DNA of 64,000 bases from Streptomyces marispadix (lineage in GTDB: Bacteria > Actinomycetota > Actinomycetes > Streptomycetales > Streptomycetaceae): contig NZ_JAKWJU010000002.1 in the NCBI RefSeq assembly GCF_022524345.1, positions 5,260,001 through 5,324,000 of the forward strand, given 5' to 3'. The position numbers were made by a program, and so were the translations under genes. The notes under the pieces were generated by a model. The model was not told the origin of the DNA. It did not search any database and worked only from the letters and a program-made list of their open reading frames with translations. Positions 25,201 to 33,488 of the stretch are shown here, one piece after another. Numbering within the stretch: the stretch's first letter is position 1; the number at the start of each line of letters is the position of its first letter.

Positions 25201-26999
25201 ACGTCGCCCACACGGGACTCGTAGACCATCTCCTCGTCCAGCTCGCCGACCCGGCCGCCGCCCTTCTTGGGGTCGGCGCCCGCGAGGAAGACGCCGAAGA
25301 GACCACGGTCCGGGATCGTGCCGCCCGATGTGACGGCGAGACGCTGGGCGCCCGGCCTGCCGCTCAGGGTCTGCGCGACCCGGTCCCACACCAGGCGCGG
25401 ACGCAACTCCGCGAACGCGTCGGACGGATAGCGGCCCGCGAGCATGTCCAGCACCGCGTGGTACGCCGACTCGGGCAGCGAGGCGAACGGCGCCGCGCGG
25501 CGCACCAGAAGCAGCAGCTCCTCCACGTCCCAGGTGTCCACCGAGACCATCGCCACGAGCTGCTGCGCCAGAACGTCCAGCGGATTGGAGGGGATGCGCA
25601 GGGCCTCGATGGCGCCCTCGCGCATCCGCTCCGTGACGACGGCCGACTGCACAAGATCCCCGCGGTACTTGGGGAAGACCACACCCGCCGAGACCGCGCC
25701 CACCTGATGCCCGGCACGGCCCACCCGCTGAAGACCCGACGCGACCGACGGCGGCGACTCGACCTGTACGACCAGATCCACAGCGCCCATGTCGATGCCC
25801 AGCTCCAGGCTGGAGGTGGCGACGACGGCGGGCAGCCGCCCCGACTTCAGCTCCTCCTCCACCTGCGCACGCTGGTCCTTGGAGACCGATCCGTGGTGCG
25901 CGCGGGCCAGCAGCGGCGGTGCGCCCTTGGCCGCGCCCGCCTCGGCCATCACCTCCGCCGGCGAATGGTGCTCTGGCATGGGCTCGCCGGTGGCCCGTTC
26001 GTAAGCGATCTCGTTGAGCCTGTTGCACAGACGCTCGGCCAGGCGGCGGGAGTTGGCGAAGACGATCGTGGAGCGGTGCGCCTGCACGAGATCCGCGATG
26101 CGCTCCTCGACGGACGGCCAGATCGAGGGCTTCGCGCCGCTGCCGGGACCCGCGCCGCTGCCGGGACCCGCCCCGGCGTCCTGCGCGGGCGAACCGCCCA
26201 ACTCGCCCATGTCCTCGACGGGCACCACCACCGACAGGTCGAACTCCTTGCCCGACGGCGGCTGTACGACCGTGGCCTTGCGCTGTGGCGAGAGGAAACG
26301 CGCCACCTCGTCCACCGGGCGCACCGTCGCCGAGAGGCCGATGCGGCGCGCGGGACGCTTCAGCAGCTCGTCCAACCGCTCCAGGGACAGGGCCAGATGG
26401 GCACCGCGCTTGGTGCCGGCCACCGCGTGCACCTCGTCCAGGATCACCGTCTCCACGCCGGAGAGGGCGTCACGGGCCGCGGAGGTGAGCATCAGGAACA
26501 GCGACTCCGGCGTGGTGATCATGATGTCCGGAGGGCGGCGCGCCAGCGAGCGCCGCTCGGCCGCGGGGGTGTCACCGGAGCGGATGCCGACCCTGATGTC
26601 CGGCTCGGGCAGGCCGAGGCGCAGCGACTCCTGACGGATGCCGGTCAGGGGGCTGCGCAGATTGCGCTCCACGTCGACCGCGAGCGCCTTCAGGGGCGAT
26701 ACGTACAGCACCCGGCACCGCTTGAGCGGATCGGCGGGAGGGGGAGCGGAGGCAAGCCTGTCGAGCGAGGCGAGGAACGCGGCGAGGGTCTTGCCCGAGC
26801 CGGTCGGCGCCACGACCAGCGCGTCGGACTCCTCGGCGAGCGCGCGCCAGGCCCCCGCCTGCGCGGAGGTGGGCGCGCTGAAGGCCCCCGTGAACCAGGC
26901 CCGGGTCGCGGGGGAGAAGACGTCGAGAGCCGAGGCCGCGGAGGCGTCCGGCGAAGGGCCCGGCGAGGAGCCCGGAGAGGTCTGACCCATGCCGTCCAT
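22215..26999 (-). CDS. lhr: Lhr-type ATP-dependent DNA helicase
   Basis: A ~1594-residue superfamily-2 helicase. Walker A APTGSGKT is at about 64-71 and the DEAD-type box VILDEVHAV follows. The second RecA-like domain has TSSLELGIDMGAVDLV and QRVGRAGHQ, then the Lhr winged-helix and core extensions. A long C-terminal region of about 650 residues is typical of bacterial full-length Lhr, a 3'-5' helicase linked to DNA repair. A Gly/Pro/Ser tract (GAGPGSGAGPGSGAKPS, about residue 283) is a small low-complexity insert. The start is uncertain: ATG at 26999 or 26990 (MGQTSPG) are both possible, and a TTG at 27020 is less likely. Upstream of nei with the same orientation. Confidence 0.92.
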   Translation of the reverse strand: MDGMGQTSPGSSPGPSPDASAASALDVFSPATRAWFTGAFSAPTSAQAGAWRALAEESDALVVAPTGSGKTLAAFLASLDRLASAPPPADPLKRCRVLYVSPLKALAVDVERNLRSPLTGIRQESLRLGLPEPDIRVGIRSGDTPAAERRSLARRPPDIMITTPESLFLMLTSAARDALSGVETVILDEVHAVAGTKRGAHLALSLERLDELLKRPARRIGLSATVRPVDEVARFLSPQRKATVVQPPSGKEFDLSVVVPVEDMGELGGSPAQDAGAGPGSGAGPGSGAKPSIWPSVEERIADLVQAHRSTIVFANSRRLAERLCNRLNEIAYERATGEPMPEHHSPAEVMAEAGAAKGAPPLLARAHHGSVSKDQRAQVEEELKSGRLPAVVATSSLELGIDMGAVDLVVQVESPPSVASGLQRVGRAGHQVGAVSAGVVFPKYRGDLVQSAVVTERMREGAIEALRIPSNPLDVLAQQLVAMVSVDTWDVEELLLLVRRAAPFASLPESAYHAVLDMLAGRYPSDAFAELRPRLVWDRVAQTLSGRPGAQRLAVTSGGTIPDRGLFGVFLAGADPKKGGGRVGELDEEMVYESRVGDVFTLGTTSWRIEDITRDRVLVTPAPGVPGRLPFWKGDQLGRPLELGRALGAFLREVGSLGREEARQRLDAAGLDELAAGNLLAYLDEQRSACGHVPDDRTIVVERFRDELGDWRVVVHSPFGAQVHAPWALALGARLTERYGMDAQVMHADDGLVLRLPDADMMGLDLLEEAAAGPSGRSAAFDDGQAPVGVADVLFDAGDVEQIVTDQVGGSALFAARFRECAARALLLPRRDPGKRTPLWQQRQRAAQLLQVASEFGSFPIVLEAVRECLQDVFDVPGLAELMGDVEARRVRVVEVTTNDPSPFARSLLFGYVAQYLYEGDSPLAERRAAALSLDSRLLAELLGQAELRELLDAEVLTELERELQWLTEDRRVKDAEGVADVLRLLGPLTADALRERGADPGWAVELESARRAIRVRIAGAEHFAAIEDAGRLRDALGAALPVGVPEAFMEPVPDPLGDLLARYARTHGPFVSADAAAHFGLGTAVAEGALQRLAASGRLVQGEFHPAGVGQEWCDAAVLRRLRRRSLAALRQELEPVPAAALAAFLPQWQHVSPSGAGSVRGIDGLMRTVEQLQGAPVPASALEKLVLPGRVRDYGPGMLDELTTSGEVLWAGAGSLPGKDGWLSLYPADSAPLLLPPPLPLELTPLHQAVLDALAPGYGLFFRQIADQVRAAGEPEATDPQLADALWDLAWSGRVSNDTLAPLRALLGSGRTAGSTAHRAKRAVPRGRYGSLTASATRSGTNRPTASRNGPPTVAGRWSLLPAAETDATHRAHALARTLLDRHGVVTRGAVSAEGVEGGFSAAYKVLSAFEDSGQARRGYVVEGLGAAQFAMDGAIDRLRAVHTAREREQHFRAVVLAAADPANAYGAALPWPDPPEGATHKPGRKAGAVVVLVDGELTVYMERGGKTLLVWPGTSGVEVPLTDSDFAEAGGRPAPATAAEALSRAALEGALGTVTVERVNGSPALSSPFGTVLESAGFHATPRGLRLRAR

Positions 27000-27180
27000 C
27001 GTGCACCCGGCCACTGACAACGCCGAGTCACGGCCGTACGGGCGGGCGTACGCCCGTGCCCGCGCATGCGGTGGCGGCGGGCCGGGCAGGGCGCGGCGGC
27101 CGGAGGCTCACGCTTCGTGTGCAGCCTGAGCACAGAAAACACACGAGACCGGCGGCTGCCGCTCCGCTTAGCGTGGGTCC

Positions 27181-28065
27181 GTGCTCGAACAGGAGAACCC
27201 ATCCGGCCGTCCGCTGCCCACCGCGCCCGAGGAGTCGCCCCGGGGCACGCAGGGTGACGACCGCGCCGTCATACGTGACGCCCTGGGCGTGGGTGTGGCC
27301 GTCGGCCTCTCCGGCTTCGCCTTCGGCGTGACGGCGGCGGAGGCGGGCGTCAGCGTCGCGCAGGCGTGCGCGCTCAGCCTGCTGATCTTCACCGGGGCCT
27401 CGCAGTTCGCCCTCGTAGGGGCGCTCGCCGCCGGCGCGGGCCCGCTCACGGCCGCGGCGGGGGCGTTCTTCCTGGGCGTGCGGAATGCCTTCTACGGGCT
27501 GCGGCTGGCCGCGCTGCTGCGGCTGCCGCGCGGACTGCGCCCGTTCGCCGCCCATATGGTCATCGACGAGACGGCGGCGGTCACGCTCGCGCAGACGACG
27601 CGGCGGGGCGCCCGTATCGGGTTCACCGTCACCGGCTTGACCCTCTTCGTGCTGTGGAACGTGACCACGCTGCTCGGTGCCCTGGGCGCGGGCGCGATCG
27701 GCGACACCGCGACGTGGGGGCTGGACGCGGCCGGGCCCGCCGTCTTCCTCGCGCTGCTGGCGCCGATGCTGCGTACCGGCGTGGCCCGCGCCACGGCGGC
27801 ACTGGCCGTCGTGCTGGGGCTCGGGCTGCTGCCCGTGCTGCCGGGCGGAGTGCCGGTCCTGCTCGCGGCGACGGCGGCGCCTGCCGTACTGCTGCTGCAC
27901 GGTCTGAGGGCGCGTAGGCGGGGACGTGGACCGGCCGATGACAGTGCCGAGGCCGGGCCCGTCGACGATCCCGGGCCCGTCGACGATCCCGGGCCCGTCG
28001 ACGATCCCGGGGCCGAGGAGCCGGAGCCGGAGACCGGCACGGGACCGGGGGAGGAGCGGCGGTGA
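27181..28065 (+). CDS. azlC: AzlC-family branched-chain amino acid exporter, large subunit
   Basis: A 294-residue integral membrane protein with the AzlC signature region (FTGASQFALVGALAAG, FFLGVRNAFYGL, AHMVIDETAAVTLAQ). About five to seven hydrophobic segments are spread over residues 35-240. AzlC with AzlD exports branched-chain amino acids and toxic analogues. The C-terminal ~50 residues are hydrophilic and contain three copies of the hexapeptide GPVDDP, which is outside the normal family length. The start is a GTG at 27181. Its stop overlaps the azlD start (GTGA). Confidence 0.9.
   Translation: MLEQENPSGRPLPTAPEESPRGTQGDDRAVIRDALGVGVAVGLSGFAFGVTAAEAGVSVAQACALSLLIFTGASQFALVGALAAGAGPLTAAAGAFFLGVRNAFYGLRLAALLRLPRGLRPFAAHMVIDETAAVTLAQTTRRGARIGFTVTGLTLFVLWNVTTLLGALGAGAIGDTATWGLDAAGPAVFLALLAPMLRTGVARATAALAVVLGLGLLPVLPGGVPVLLAATAAPAVLLLHGLRARRRGRGPADDSAEAGPVDDPGPVDDPGPVDDPGAEEPEPETGTGPGEERR
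27955..28008 (+). repeat. Three perfect tandem 18-bp repeats in the azlC 3' end
   Basis: The unit gggcccgtcgacgatccc occurs three times without a mismatch, encoding GPVDDP each time. Perfect identity suggests recent slippage expansion. Confidence 0.93.
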
Positions 28066-28376
28066 GCGTGTGGATCGCGGTCGGCGTGACGGCACTGGGC
28101 TGCTACGCCGCGAAGCTACTGGGGCTGTCGGTGCCGCAGGGCGTGCTGGAACACCCCTTCGTCAAGCGGCTGGTGACGCTGCTTCCGGTCGCGCTGCTCG
28201 CCGCGCTGACCGCACAGCAGACCTTCAGCGACGGCGGCGCACTCGTGCTGGACGCGAAGGCCGCGGGACTCGGCGCCGCGGCGCTGGCACTGCTGCTGCG
28301 GGCTCCCTTTCTCCTGGTGATCGCGGCCGCGGTGCTGGTCACCGCCGCGGTACGGGCACTGGGCTGGGCGCCATGA
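28062..28376 (+). CDS. azlD: AzlD-family branched-chain amino acid exporter, small subunit
   Basis: A 104-residue hydrophobic protein with three to four membrane segments and the AzlD pattern: GCYAAKLLGLSVPQGVLEHP, then RLVTLLPVALLAALTAQQTF. It partners AzlC in the exporter. The GTG start overlaps the azlC stop by four bases, indicating coupled translation. Confidence 0.9.
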   Translation: MSVWIAVGVTALGCYAAKLLGLSVPQGVLEHPFVKRLVTLLPVALLAALTAQQTFSDGGALVLDAKAAGLGAAALALLLRAPFLLVIAAAVLVTAAVRALGWAP

Positions 28377-28434
28377 GGACGCCGGGCGGGGAAGCAAGGG
28401 GGCGGCGGGCGTACGGCCCGCCCGGACGGGGCTG

Positions 28435-28447
28435 GATACTGGGCGTA
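28435..28447 (+). promoter_or_regulatory. -10 box of a predicted leaderless DUF3046 transcript
   Basis: GATACT (28435-28440) lies 6 bases before the ATG at 28447 and there is no ribosome site between them. Confidence 0.4.
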
Positions 28448-28641
28448 TGCGGTTGACGGACTTCTGGCAGCGGATGGCGGAGCACTTCGGCGAGACCTAC
28501 GCGGACTCCTTCGCCCGCGACCATGTGATGTCGGAACTCGGCGGCCGTACCGTGAACGAGGCCCTGGAGGCGGGCTGGGACGCGAAGGTCGTCTGGCGCA
28601 CCGTGTGCGCCGTCATGGACGTGCCCGCGGAGAAGCGGTAG
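28447..28641 (+). CDS. DUF3046 protein
   Basis: A 64-residue protein (MRLTDFWQRMAEHFGETYADSF ...) of the DUF3046 family. The family is found in actinobacteria directly upstream of recA, as here. It is acidic, probably all helical and of unknown function. The motif WRTVCAVMDVP near the C-terminus is kept. It is followed by a hairpin at 28762-28790, so it is probably not cotranscribed with recA. Confidence 0.9.
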   Translation: MRLTDFWQRMAEHFGETYADSFARDHVMSELGGRTVNEALEAGWDAKVVWRTVCAVMDVPAEKR

Positions 28642-28761
28642 CGCCCGGGGTCCGGGCGACGGTTCTGCGGGGCCGCAGGCCGACGGGGCGTACGGCGAGA
28701 CGTCGTCGCCGTGACGAGCGCTGTGGCCCGCCGCCCGGACCGTTTCGTCCGCCCATGCCCG

Positions 28762-28790
28762 CCCTGCTCAACTCGCCCTTTTGAGCAGGG
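28762..28790 (+). terminator. Hairpin between DUF3046 gene and recA promoter
   Basis: CCCTGCTCAA pairs perfectly with TTGAGCAGGG (10 bp, 9-base loop). It separates the DUF3046 gene from the recA promoter. The part of the 340-base gap 28642-28981 before it shows nothing else. Confidence 0.75.
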
Positions 28791-28800
28791 ATTTCAGGAG

Positions 28801-28809
28801 TTATCCACA
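28801..28809 (+). promoter_or_regulatory. DnaA-box match upstream of recA
   Basis: TTATCCACA is a perfect 9-base match to the E. coli DnaA box; the usual Streptomyces form is TTGTCCACA. It lies 15 bases upstream of the recA -35 box. One isolated copy may be chance. Confidence 0.35.
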
Positions 28810-28824
28810 GAATCCCGGGGTGGC

Positions 28825-28853
28825 TTGACGCTAAAATCGAACATCGATTCTTA
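28825..28853 (+). promoter_or_regulatory. recA promoter with embedded LexA/SOS box
   Basis: A -35 box TTGACG (28825-28830) and a -10-like TTCTTA (28848-28853) are 17 bases apart. GAACATCGATTC (28839-28850) lies between them and matches the SOS/Cheo-type box known from Streptomyces recA, so LexA binding would block the promoter. A long leader (~120 bases) runs to the recA ATG. Confidence 0.8.
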
Positions 28854-28981
28854 TAGGGGTCCTGGCGGGTGCTCCCGCTCCGGCCGCCCGGCCGGGGAGC
28901 AGGGAGCCGGGCCGATTGTCAGTGGCAGACGCTAGCGTCGTGGACGTGAAGCGATCGACTCAAGCAAACCGGGTGGCACCC

Positions 28982-30115
28982 ATGGCAGAAACCGACCGCG
29001 AGAAGGCGCTCGAGACCGCCCTCGCGCAGATTGAACGGCAGTTCGGCAAGGGCGCCGTGATGCGCATGGGGGAGCGGCCGAACGAGCCGGTCGAGGTCAT
29101 CCCCACGGGATCCACCGCCCTCGACGTGGCGCTCGGCGTCGGAGGACTGCCGCGCGGGCGCGTGGTGGAGGTGTACGGGCCGGAGTCCTCCGGCAAGACG
29201 ACCCTGACGCTGCATGCGGTGGCCAACGCACAGAAGGGCGGCGGGACGGTCGCGTTCGTCGACGCCGAGCACGCCCTCGACCCCGAGTACGCGAAGAAAC
29301 TCGGCGTCGACACGGACGCGTTGATCCTCTCCCAGCCGGACAACGGCGAACAGGCGCTGGAGATCACGGACATGCTCATCCGTTCCGGCGCGCTCGACCT
29401 GATCGTCATCGACTCCGTCGCCGCGCTCGTCCCGCGTGCGGAGATCGAGGGCGAGATGGGCGACTCGCATGTGGGGCTCCAGGCCCGGCTGATGAGCCAG
29501 GCCCTGCGAAAGATCACCGGCGCGCTCAACCACTCCAAGACCACGGCGATCTTCATCAACCAGCTACGCGAGAAGGTCGGCGTGATGTTCGGGTCGCCCG
29601 AGACCACGACGGGCGGGCGGGCGCTGAAGTTCTACGCCTCCGTACGGCTCGACATCCGCCGGATCGAGACGCTCAAGGACGGCACCGACCCGGTGGGCAA
29701 CCGCACCCGGGTCAAGGTCGTCAAGAACAAGGTCGCACCGCCGTTCAAGCAGGCCGAGTTCGACATCCTCTACGGGCAGGGCATCAGCCGCGAGGGCGGC
29801 CTGATCGACATGGGCGTGGAGAACGGCTTCATCCGCAAGTCCGGCGCCTGGTACACGTACGAGGGCGACCAGCTCGGGCAGGGCAAGGAGAACGCCCGCA
29901 ACTTCCTTCGCGACAACCCCGATCTGGCCAACGAGATCGAGAAGAAGATCAAGGAGAAGCTGGGCATCGGAGTGGCGCCGGAGGAGCCCGGCAGCGAGCC
30001 CGGTGCCGATGCCGCAGGCGCGGCCGCACCGGCCGGTGAAGCTGCCGCAGACGCGGCCAAGGCCGCTCCGGCCTCGAAGGCGAAGGCGCCGAAGTCCGCT
30101 GCCGCGAAGAGCTGA
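28982..30115 (+). CDS. recA: Recombinase RecA
   Basis: A 377-residue recombinase that forms the filament for homologous strand exchange and triggers LexA self-cleavage. Walker A is GPESSGKT (66-73), with the usual [22 protein letters not shown] and ATP-cap regions. The C-terminus (about 335-377) is an Ala/Lys-rich tail, longer than in E. coli but common in streptomycetes. The ATG at 28982 ([11 protein letters not shown]) matches homologues; an in-frame extension to 28916 lies in the leader. RecX begins 3 bases after its stop, so the two form an operon. Confidence 0.98.
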   Translation: MAETDREKALETALAQIERQFGKGAVMRMGERPNEPVEVIPTGSTALDVALGVGGLPRGRVVEVYGPESSGKTTLTLHAVANAQKGGGTVAFVDAEHALDPEYAKKLGVDTDALILSQPDNGEQALEITDMLIRSGALDLIVIDSVAALVPRAEIEGEMGDSHVGLQARLMSQALRKITGALNHSKTTAIFINQLREKVGVMFGSPETTTGGRALKFYASVRLDIRRIETLKDGTDPVGNRTRVKVVKNKVAPPFKQAEFDILYGQGISREGGLIDMGVENGFIRKSGAWYTYEGDQLGQGKENARNFLRDNPDLANEIEKKIKEKLGIGVAPEEPGSEPGADAAGAAAPAGEAAADAAKAAPASKAKAPKSAAAKS

Positions 30116-30118
30116 TCC

Positions 30119-30919
30119 GTGACACGGCGCACGCCATGGCCGGTCCAGGAAGACAGCGGTGGCCCCACTTCGTCGAGGGCCGAGGTGGGGTCACCGCGTA
30201 AGACACGGGCGTCCCGCCGGGGTATGTCCGGCGGGCGGCCGAGCACAGATGAGGGTGAGACGTCCCTCGATGAGGGAGGCGAAGGCGAACTCCCTGGCGT
30301 CGACGGGGACTTGGGCGACGATGGTGCTCGGGAGCCGGGCAAGGGCTCGGGCAGTGACTCGGGTGGCGACTCGGGTGGCGACTCGGGCGGTGGCCCCGAC
30401 GGCGACCCGAGCCAGGACCCGGTGGAGCGGGCGCGGGCGGTCTGCCTGAGGTTGCTCACCGGTACGCCACGGACGCGACGTCAGCTCGCGGACGCCTTGC
30501 GTAAACGGGAGATCCCCGACGAGGCCGCGGAGGAGGTGCTCTCCCGTTTCGAGGAGGTCGGGCTGATCGACGATGTGGCCTTCGCGGACGCCTGGGTGGA
30601 GTCCCGGCATCACGGCCGCGGGCTTGCCCGGCGGGCGCTGGCCCGTGAACTGCGTACCAAGGGCGTCGACTCCCAGGTCATCGAGGAGGCGGTGGGTCAG
30701 CTCGACGCCGAGCGTGAGGCGGAGACGGCACGTGCGCTGGTGGAGGGCAAGCTGCGCTCCACGCGGGGGCTGGACCGTGAGAAGCGGATTCGCCGCCTCG
30801 CCGGGATGCTTGCCCGCAGGGGGTACGGCGAGGGGCTGGCGCTAAGGGTGGTGCGGCAGGCGCTGGAGGAAGAGGGGGACGATCCCGAGGTGCTGGACCG
30901 GTATCTGCCCGAGGACTGA
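30119..30919 (+). CDS. recX: RecA regulator RecX
   Basis: A 266-residue protein whose C-terminal ~165 residues are the RecX three-helix repeat domain (RARAVCLRLLTGTPRTRRQLADALRKREIP ... FEEVGLIDDVAFADAWVESR, then the RELRTKGVDSQVIEEA repeat). RecX binds RecA filaments and limits or remodels them. The first ~100 residues are disordered and acidic, with GGDSGGDSGG-type repeats, and are much longer than in standard RecX (~150-190 residues). The GTG start is 3 bases after recA. Confidence 0.93.
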   Translation: MTRRTPWPVQEDSGGPTSSRAEVGSPRKTRASRRGMSGGRPSTDEGETSLDEGGEGELPGVDGDLGDDGAREPGKGSGSDSGGDSGGDSGGGPDGDPSQDPVERARAVCLRLLTGTPRTRRQLADALRKREIPDEAAEEVLSRFEEVGLIDDVAFADAWVESRHHGRGLARRALARELRTKGVDSQVIEEAVGQLDAEREAETARALVEGKLRSTRGLDREKRIRRLAGMLARRGYGEGLALRVVRQALEEEGDDPEVLDRYLPED

Positions 30920-31283
30920 CGCGACTTCGGCCCGAGGCGCGTCCGTCCCGGCACGACGTCGACCCGAGAGCGTCGAGCGCCGCCCGGGGCCTACTGTCGT
31001 TTGGGTACGGTGAGAAGGACCACTCGTTCGTGGGACGCCGGTGGCCGCACGGGCGCGTCTTGAGCCCGACTCGCCCTGAACCGACGGGACTTGGGCCCGA
31101 CGTGGCTTCGGGCTCAGCGGCCCAGGCCGGTCAAGGCTCTCGCCCGGTCCAGCATCGGGGCCCATGTTCCCGCCCCAGCCCAGGCCCGGCTTGGCCCTCG
31201 CGCCTCGCCCTGGCTGCGGCCATGCGCGCCGCCCTGGCCCAGCCCCTCGCCCTTGTCCAAATCCCGTAAGGCGTCCGCCGCCG
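30920..31283. other. Convergent intergenic region without a recognised gene
   Basis: 364 bases between recX and the monooxygenase gene, which converge here. The right half (about 31130-31275) is low-complexity, pyrimidine-rich on the plus strand. A GGGTAC at about 31004 lacks the upstream half needed for a sigma-B promoter. No RNA gene or convincing reading frame was seen. Confidence 0.5.
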
Positions 31284-33185
31284 TCACCGGCGTATGTCGC
31301 GCGAGCGGGAGGTGACCGGGCGGTGGTCCGGGATGGCGCCGCCGCGGACCGCGTCCGCGAGGGACCTGAGCTGAGCGGTGCGCGGCCCCGGCACGGCCGC
31401 CACCAGATGACCGTCGGGCCGTATCACGAGCAGGGTGTGGGCCGCCGCGCCCGGATACTCCTCCGTCACCAGCAGATTCGCCTTGAGCGGCAACGCCTCC
31501 ACGGCCGCGGCCAGTTCGGGCATCATGCCTGCCGACAGCCAGTGGCGGCTGTCCCAGACGGCGGTGCCCGGGGCGACGAGCATGACCGTCAATTCGCAAC
31601 CGGAGCCGCACAGTTGCTCACGCAGACGGCCGCGCTCGCCGTTCAGCGCGATCACCGGCACGTCGTCGACCGGTGCACCGGGGGAGGTCTCCACCCGTAC
31701 CGTGTCGACCGCGTTCCTGGGGGGTGTGAGCGGCGAGTTTCGGTAGGCGGCGGGTGCGCCGAGCAGCCCGCGCCCCAAGTGGCCGTCCGTCAGCAGCTCC
31801 AGCCTCGTGCGGGAGCCGCCGCCCGGCAGTATCGAACGCAGTCCTCCGCCTTCCCGTCGCACCAGCGGCAGGGCCTGGTCCACGGCGCGCAGCCGGGCGC
31901 CGACGGCGCCGCGCCGCTCCGACTCGTAGCTGTCCAGCAGCACTTCGGTCGCGTCGCGGTCGACGCGCGGGCCGCGCACGCCGTTCGCCTCGTGCCAGGC
32001 GATGGCGAGTTTCCAGGCGAGGTTGGCGGCGTCACGCAGTCCTTCGTCGACGGACTGCACGCCGAGAGCCCCGAGGAGGTGGGCCGCGTCGCCCGCGAGG
32101 AACGTCCGCTGTACGCGGAAGCGGCGGGCGAGCCGCTGGTGGGCGGTGTAGACGCCGGTGTCGAGGAGTTCGTAGGTCGCGCCGTCGCTGCCGGGGCCCG
32201 CGCCCGCACCCGTACCGGTGCCCGCTCCCGTACCGGAGCCCGCACGTACGACCGCGCCCCCGGCGCCGCCCGTCCCGCCGTTCCGGTCCCCTCCGTCCGC
32301 GTACCACTGCCCGAGGGTTATGCGGATGCGCTCCAGCAGCGCCTCGGGTGTGACGAGTTCGCCGCGCGGCGGCAGAAGCCAGTCCAGCCGCCACACGCCC
32401 TCCGGCAGCGGACGCGCCGTCACCTCCGTCTGCGGTACGGACGCCGCCGCGCCGGTCAGCCCGGCGCCGCCGCCCAACTCACGATGCAGCAGGGCCTGTT
32501 GCTCCCAGGGCAGATCCGTGCGCAGCGCCGCCACAGCGTGCCGCTCCACGGATGTGCGGCCCGCGAAACGCACACCGAGGAGCTTCCGTACGGTCGATCG
32601 TGCGCCGTCGCAGCCGACGAGATAGCTGCCCCGCCACCAGGTGCCGCCCCGTCGCGCCCCCGACGCCTCACCACGGGCGCCCATTCGGGCCGCTCCGCCG
32701 TGGCCGGCCCCATGGCCGCCTCGATAGCCGTCGTCGTTCTCGACGGGTACGAGAGTGCCGCGCGGACGGGTATGTGCGGTGACGCCCGTAGCGTCCTGCT
32801 CGATGATGTCCACATGGCTGCGCGTGACGATCTGGGCGAGCCGCTCCTTCGCGAGCGCGGCGCGCAGGCCCTGCTCCAACTCGTGCTGTTCCACATGGAG
32901 CGGCGAGGTCTCCTCGCTCAACTCGACATCCTGGACGAGCTGCCGGCGCCGCCGTGTGCTCCAGCGGGTCCAGCGCGCGCCCGGAACGGAGGCGTGCGGA
33001 GCGGTCAGCGCCCCCAGCCACGAGGCCGTGTCGGGGCGCAGCACACAGCTTCGGGCGGCGCGCACGGTCACCTTGCCGTTGCCGTTGTCCAGTACGAGCG
33101 AGGGCACTCCGGACTTCGCGAGCGCGAGGGACAGCGCGAGCCCGGTCGGCCCGGCGCCGACGACGATGACTTCGGACTCGCTCAC
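31284..33185 (-). CDS. FAD-dependent aromatic monooxygenase (phenol-hydroxylase / PheA-TfdB family)
   Basis: A 633-residue flavoprotein. The N-terminal Rossmann motif VIVVGAGPTGLALSLALA binds the FAD ADP moiety, YLVGCDGARSTVRKLLG is the DG motif, and FLAGDAAHLLGALGVQSVDEGLRDAANLAWKL carries the GD motif. A C-terminal thioredoxin-like domain (about 500-620) is typical of phenol hydroxylase-type enzymes, which use NAD(P)H and O2 to hydroxylate aromatic substrates, often polyketides in Streptomyces. Two Gly-rich inserts (about residues 175-200 and 330-355) are unusual. The GTG at 33185 (SESEVIVVG) was chosen because the in-frame extension to 33299 lacks homology. No biosynthetic cluster surrounds it, so the substrate is unknown. 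Confidence 0.85.
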   Translation of the reverse strand: MSESEVIVVGAGPTGLALSLALAKSGVPSLVLDNGNGKVTVRAARSCVLRPDTASWLGALTAPHASVPGARWTRWSTRRRRQLVQDVELSEETSPLHVEQHELEQGLRAALAKERLAQIVTRSHVDIIEQDATGVTAHTRPRGTLVPVENDDGYRGGHGAGHGGAARMGARGEASGARRGGTWWRGSYLVGCDGARSTVRKLLGVRFAGRTSVERHAVAALRTDLPWEQQALLHRELGGGAGLTGAAASVPQTEVTARPLPEGVWRLDWLLPPRGELVTPEALLERIRITLGQWYADGGDRNGGTGGAGGAVVRAGSGTGAGTGTGAGAGPGSDGATYELLDTGVYTAHQRLARRFRVQRTFLAGDAAHLLGALGVQSVDEGLRDAANLAWKLAIAWHEANGVRGPRVDRDATEVLLDSYESERRGAVGARLRAVDQALPLVRREGGGLRSILPGGGSRTRLELLTDGHLGRGLLGAPAAYRNSPLTPPRNAVDTVRVETSPGAPVDDVPVIALNGERGRLREQLCGSGCELTVMLVAPGTAVWDSRHWLSAGMMPELAAAVEALPLKANLLVTEEYPGAAAHTLLVIRPDGHLVAAVPGPRTAQLRSLADAVRGGAIPDHRPVTSRSRDIRR

Positions 33186-33411
33186 GCGCGGTTCCCCGAG
33201 CAGTGCCCGGCACCGCGGAACGCCCGGCCCGCACAGGCGGTTGAGGGGGTGGAAGCGGGAGTGGGTGGAGCACAGTGCGCGATCACGAAACGTATGCAAC
33301 CCAGTGCCAGGTCACCCGTCAAGCTGAGCCGGAACGACGGAAGCGGCGGCCCGGACAGATCGTGACAAGTCCTGGCCGCCGCGCGCCGTGGCTGTTCCAA
33401 CCGGCCGGCCG

Positions 33412-33480
33412 CCGGCGCCTGCCGTTTCGGTTCCCGAGGGGTTCCTCCGGCGGGAACCGGAATCGGCCGGTGGCGCCGGC
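33412..33480 (-). terminator. Two-tier hairpin terminator of the gluABCD operon
   Basis: Outer arms CCGGCGCC (33412-33419) and GGCGCCGG (33473-33480) enclose inner arms ending CGGTTCCC (33429-33436) and GGGAACCG (33453-33460). It starts 9 bases after the gluD stop. The rest of the 303-base gap 33186-33488 holds the presumed monooxygenase promoter with no clear boxes. Confidence 0.75.
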
Positions 33481-33488
33481 GTGCCGTG

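Noticed and set aside
31004..31009. GGGTAC as a second sigma-B promoter
   Set aside because: No GNNT element lies 14-16 bases upstream, and no gene follows on the plus strand.
31164..33365. A 733-codon plus-strand frame opposite the monooxygenase
   Set aside because: The minus strand carries the FAD-binding motifs; the plus frame has no domain and ends in low-complexity sequence.
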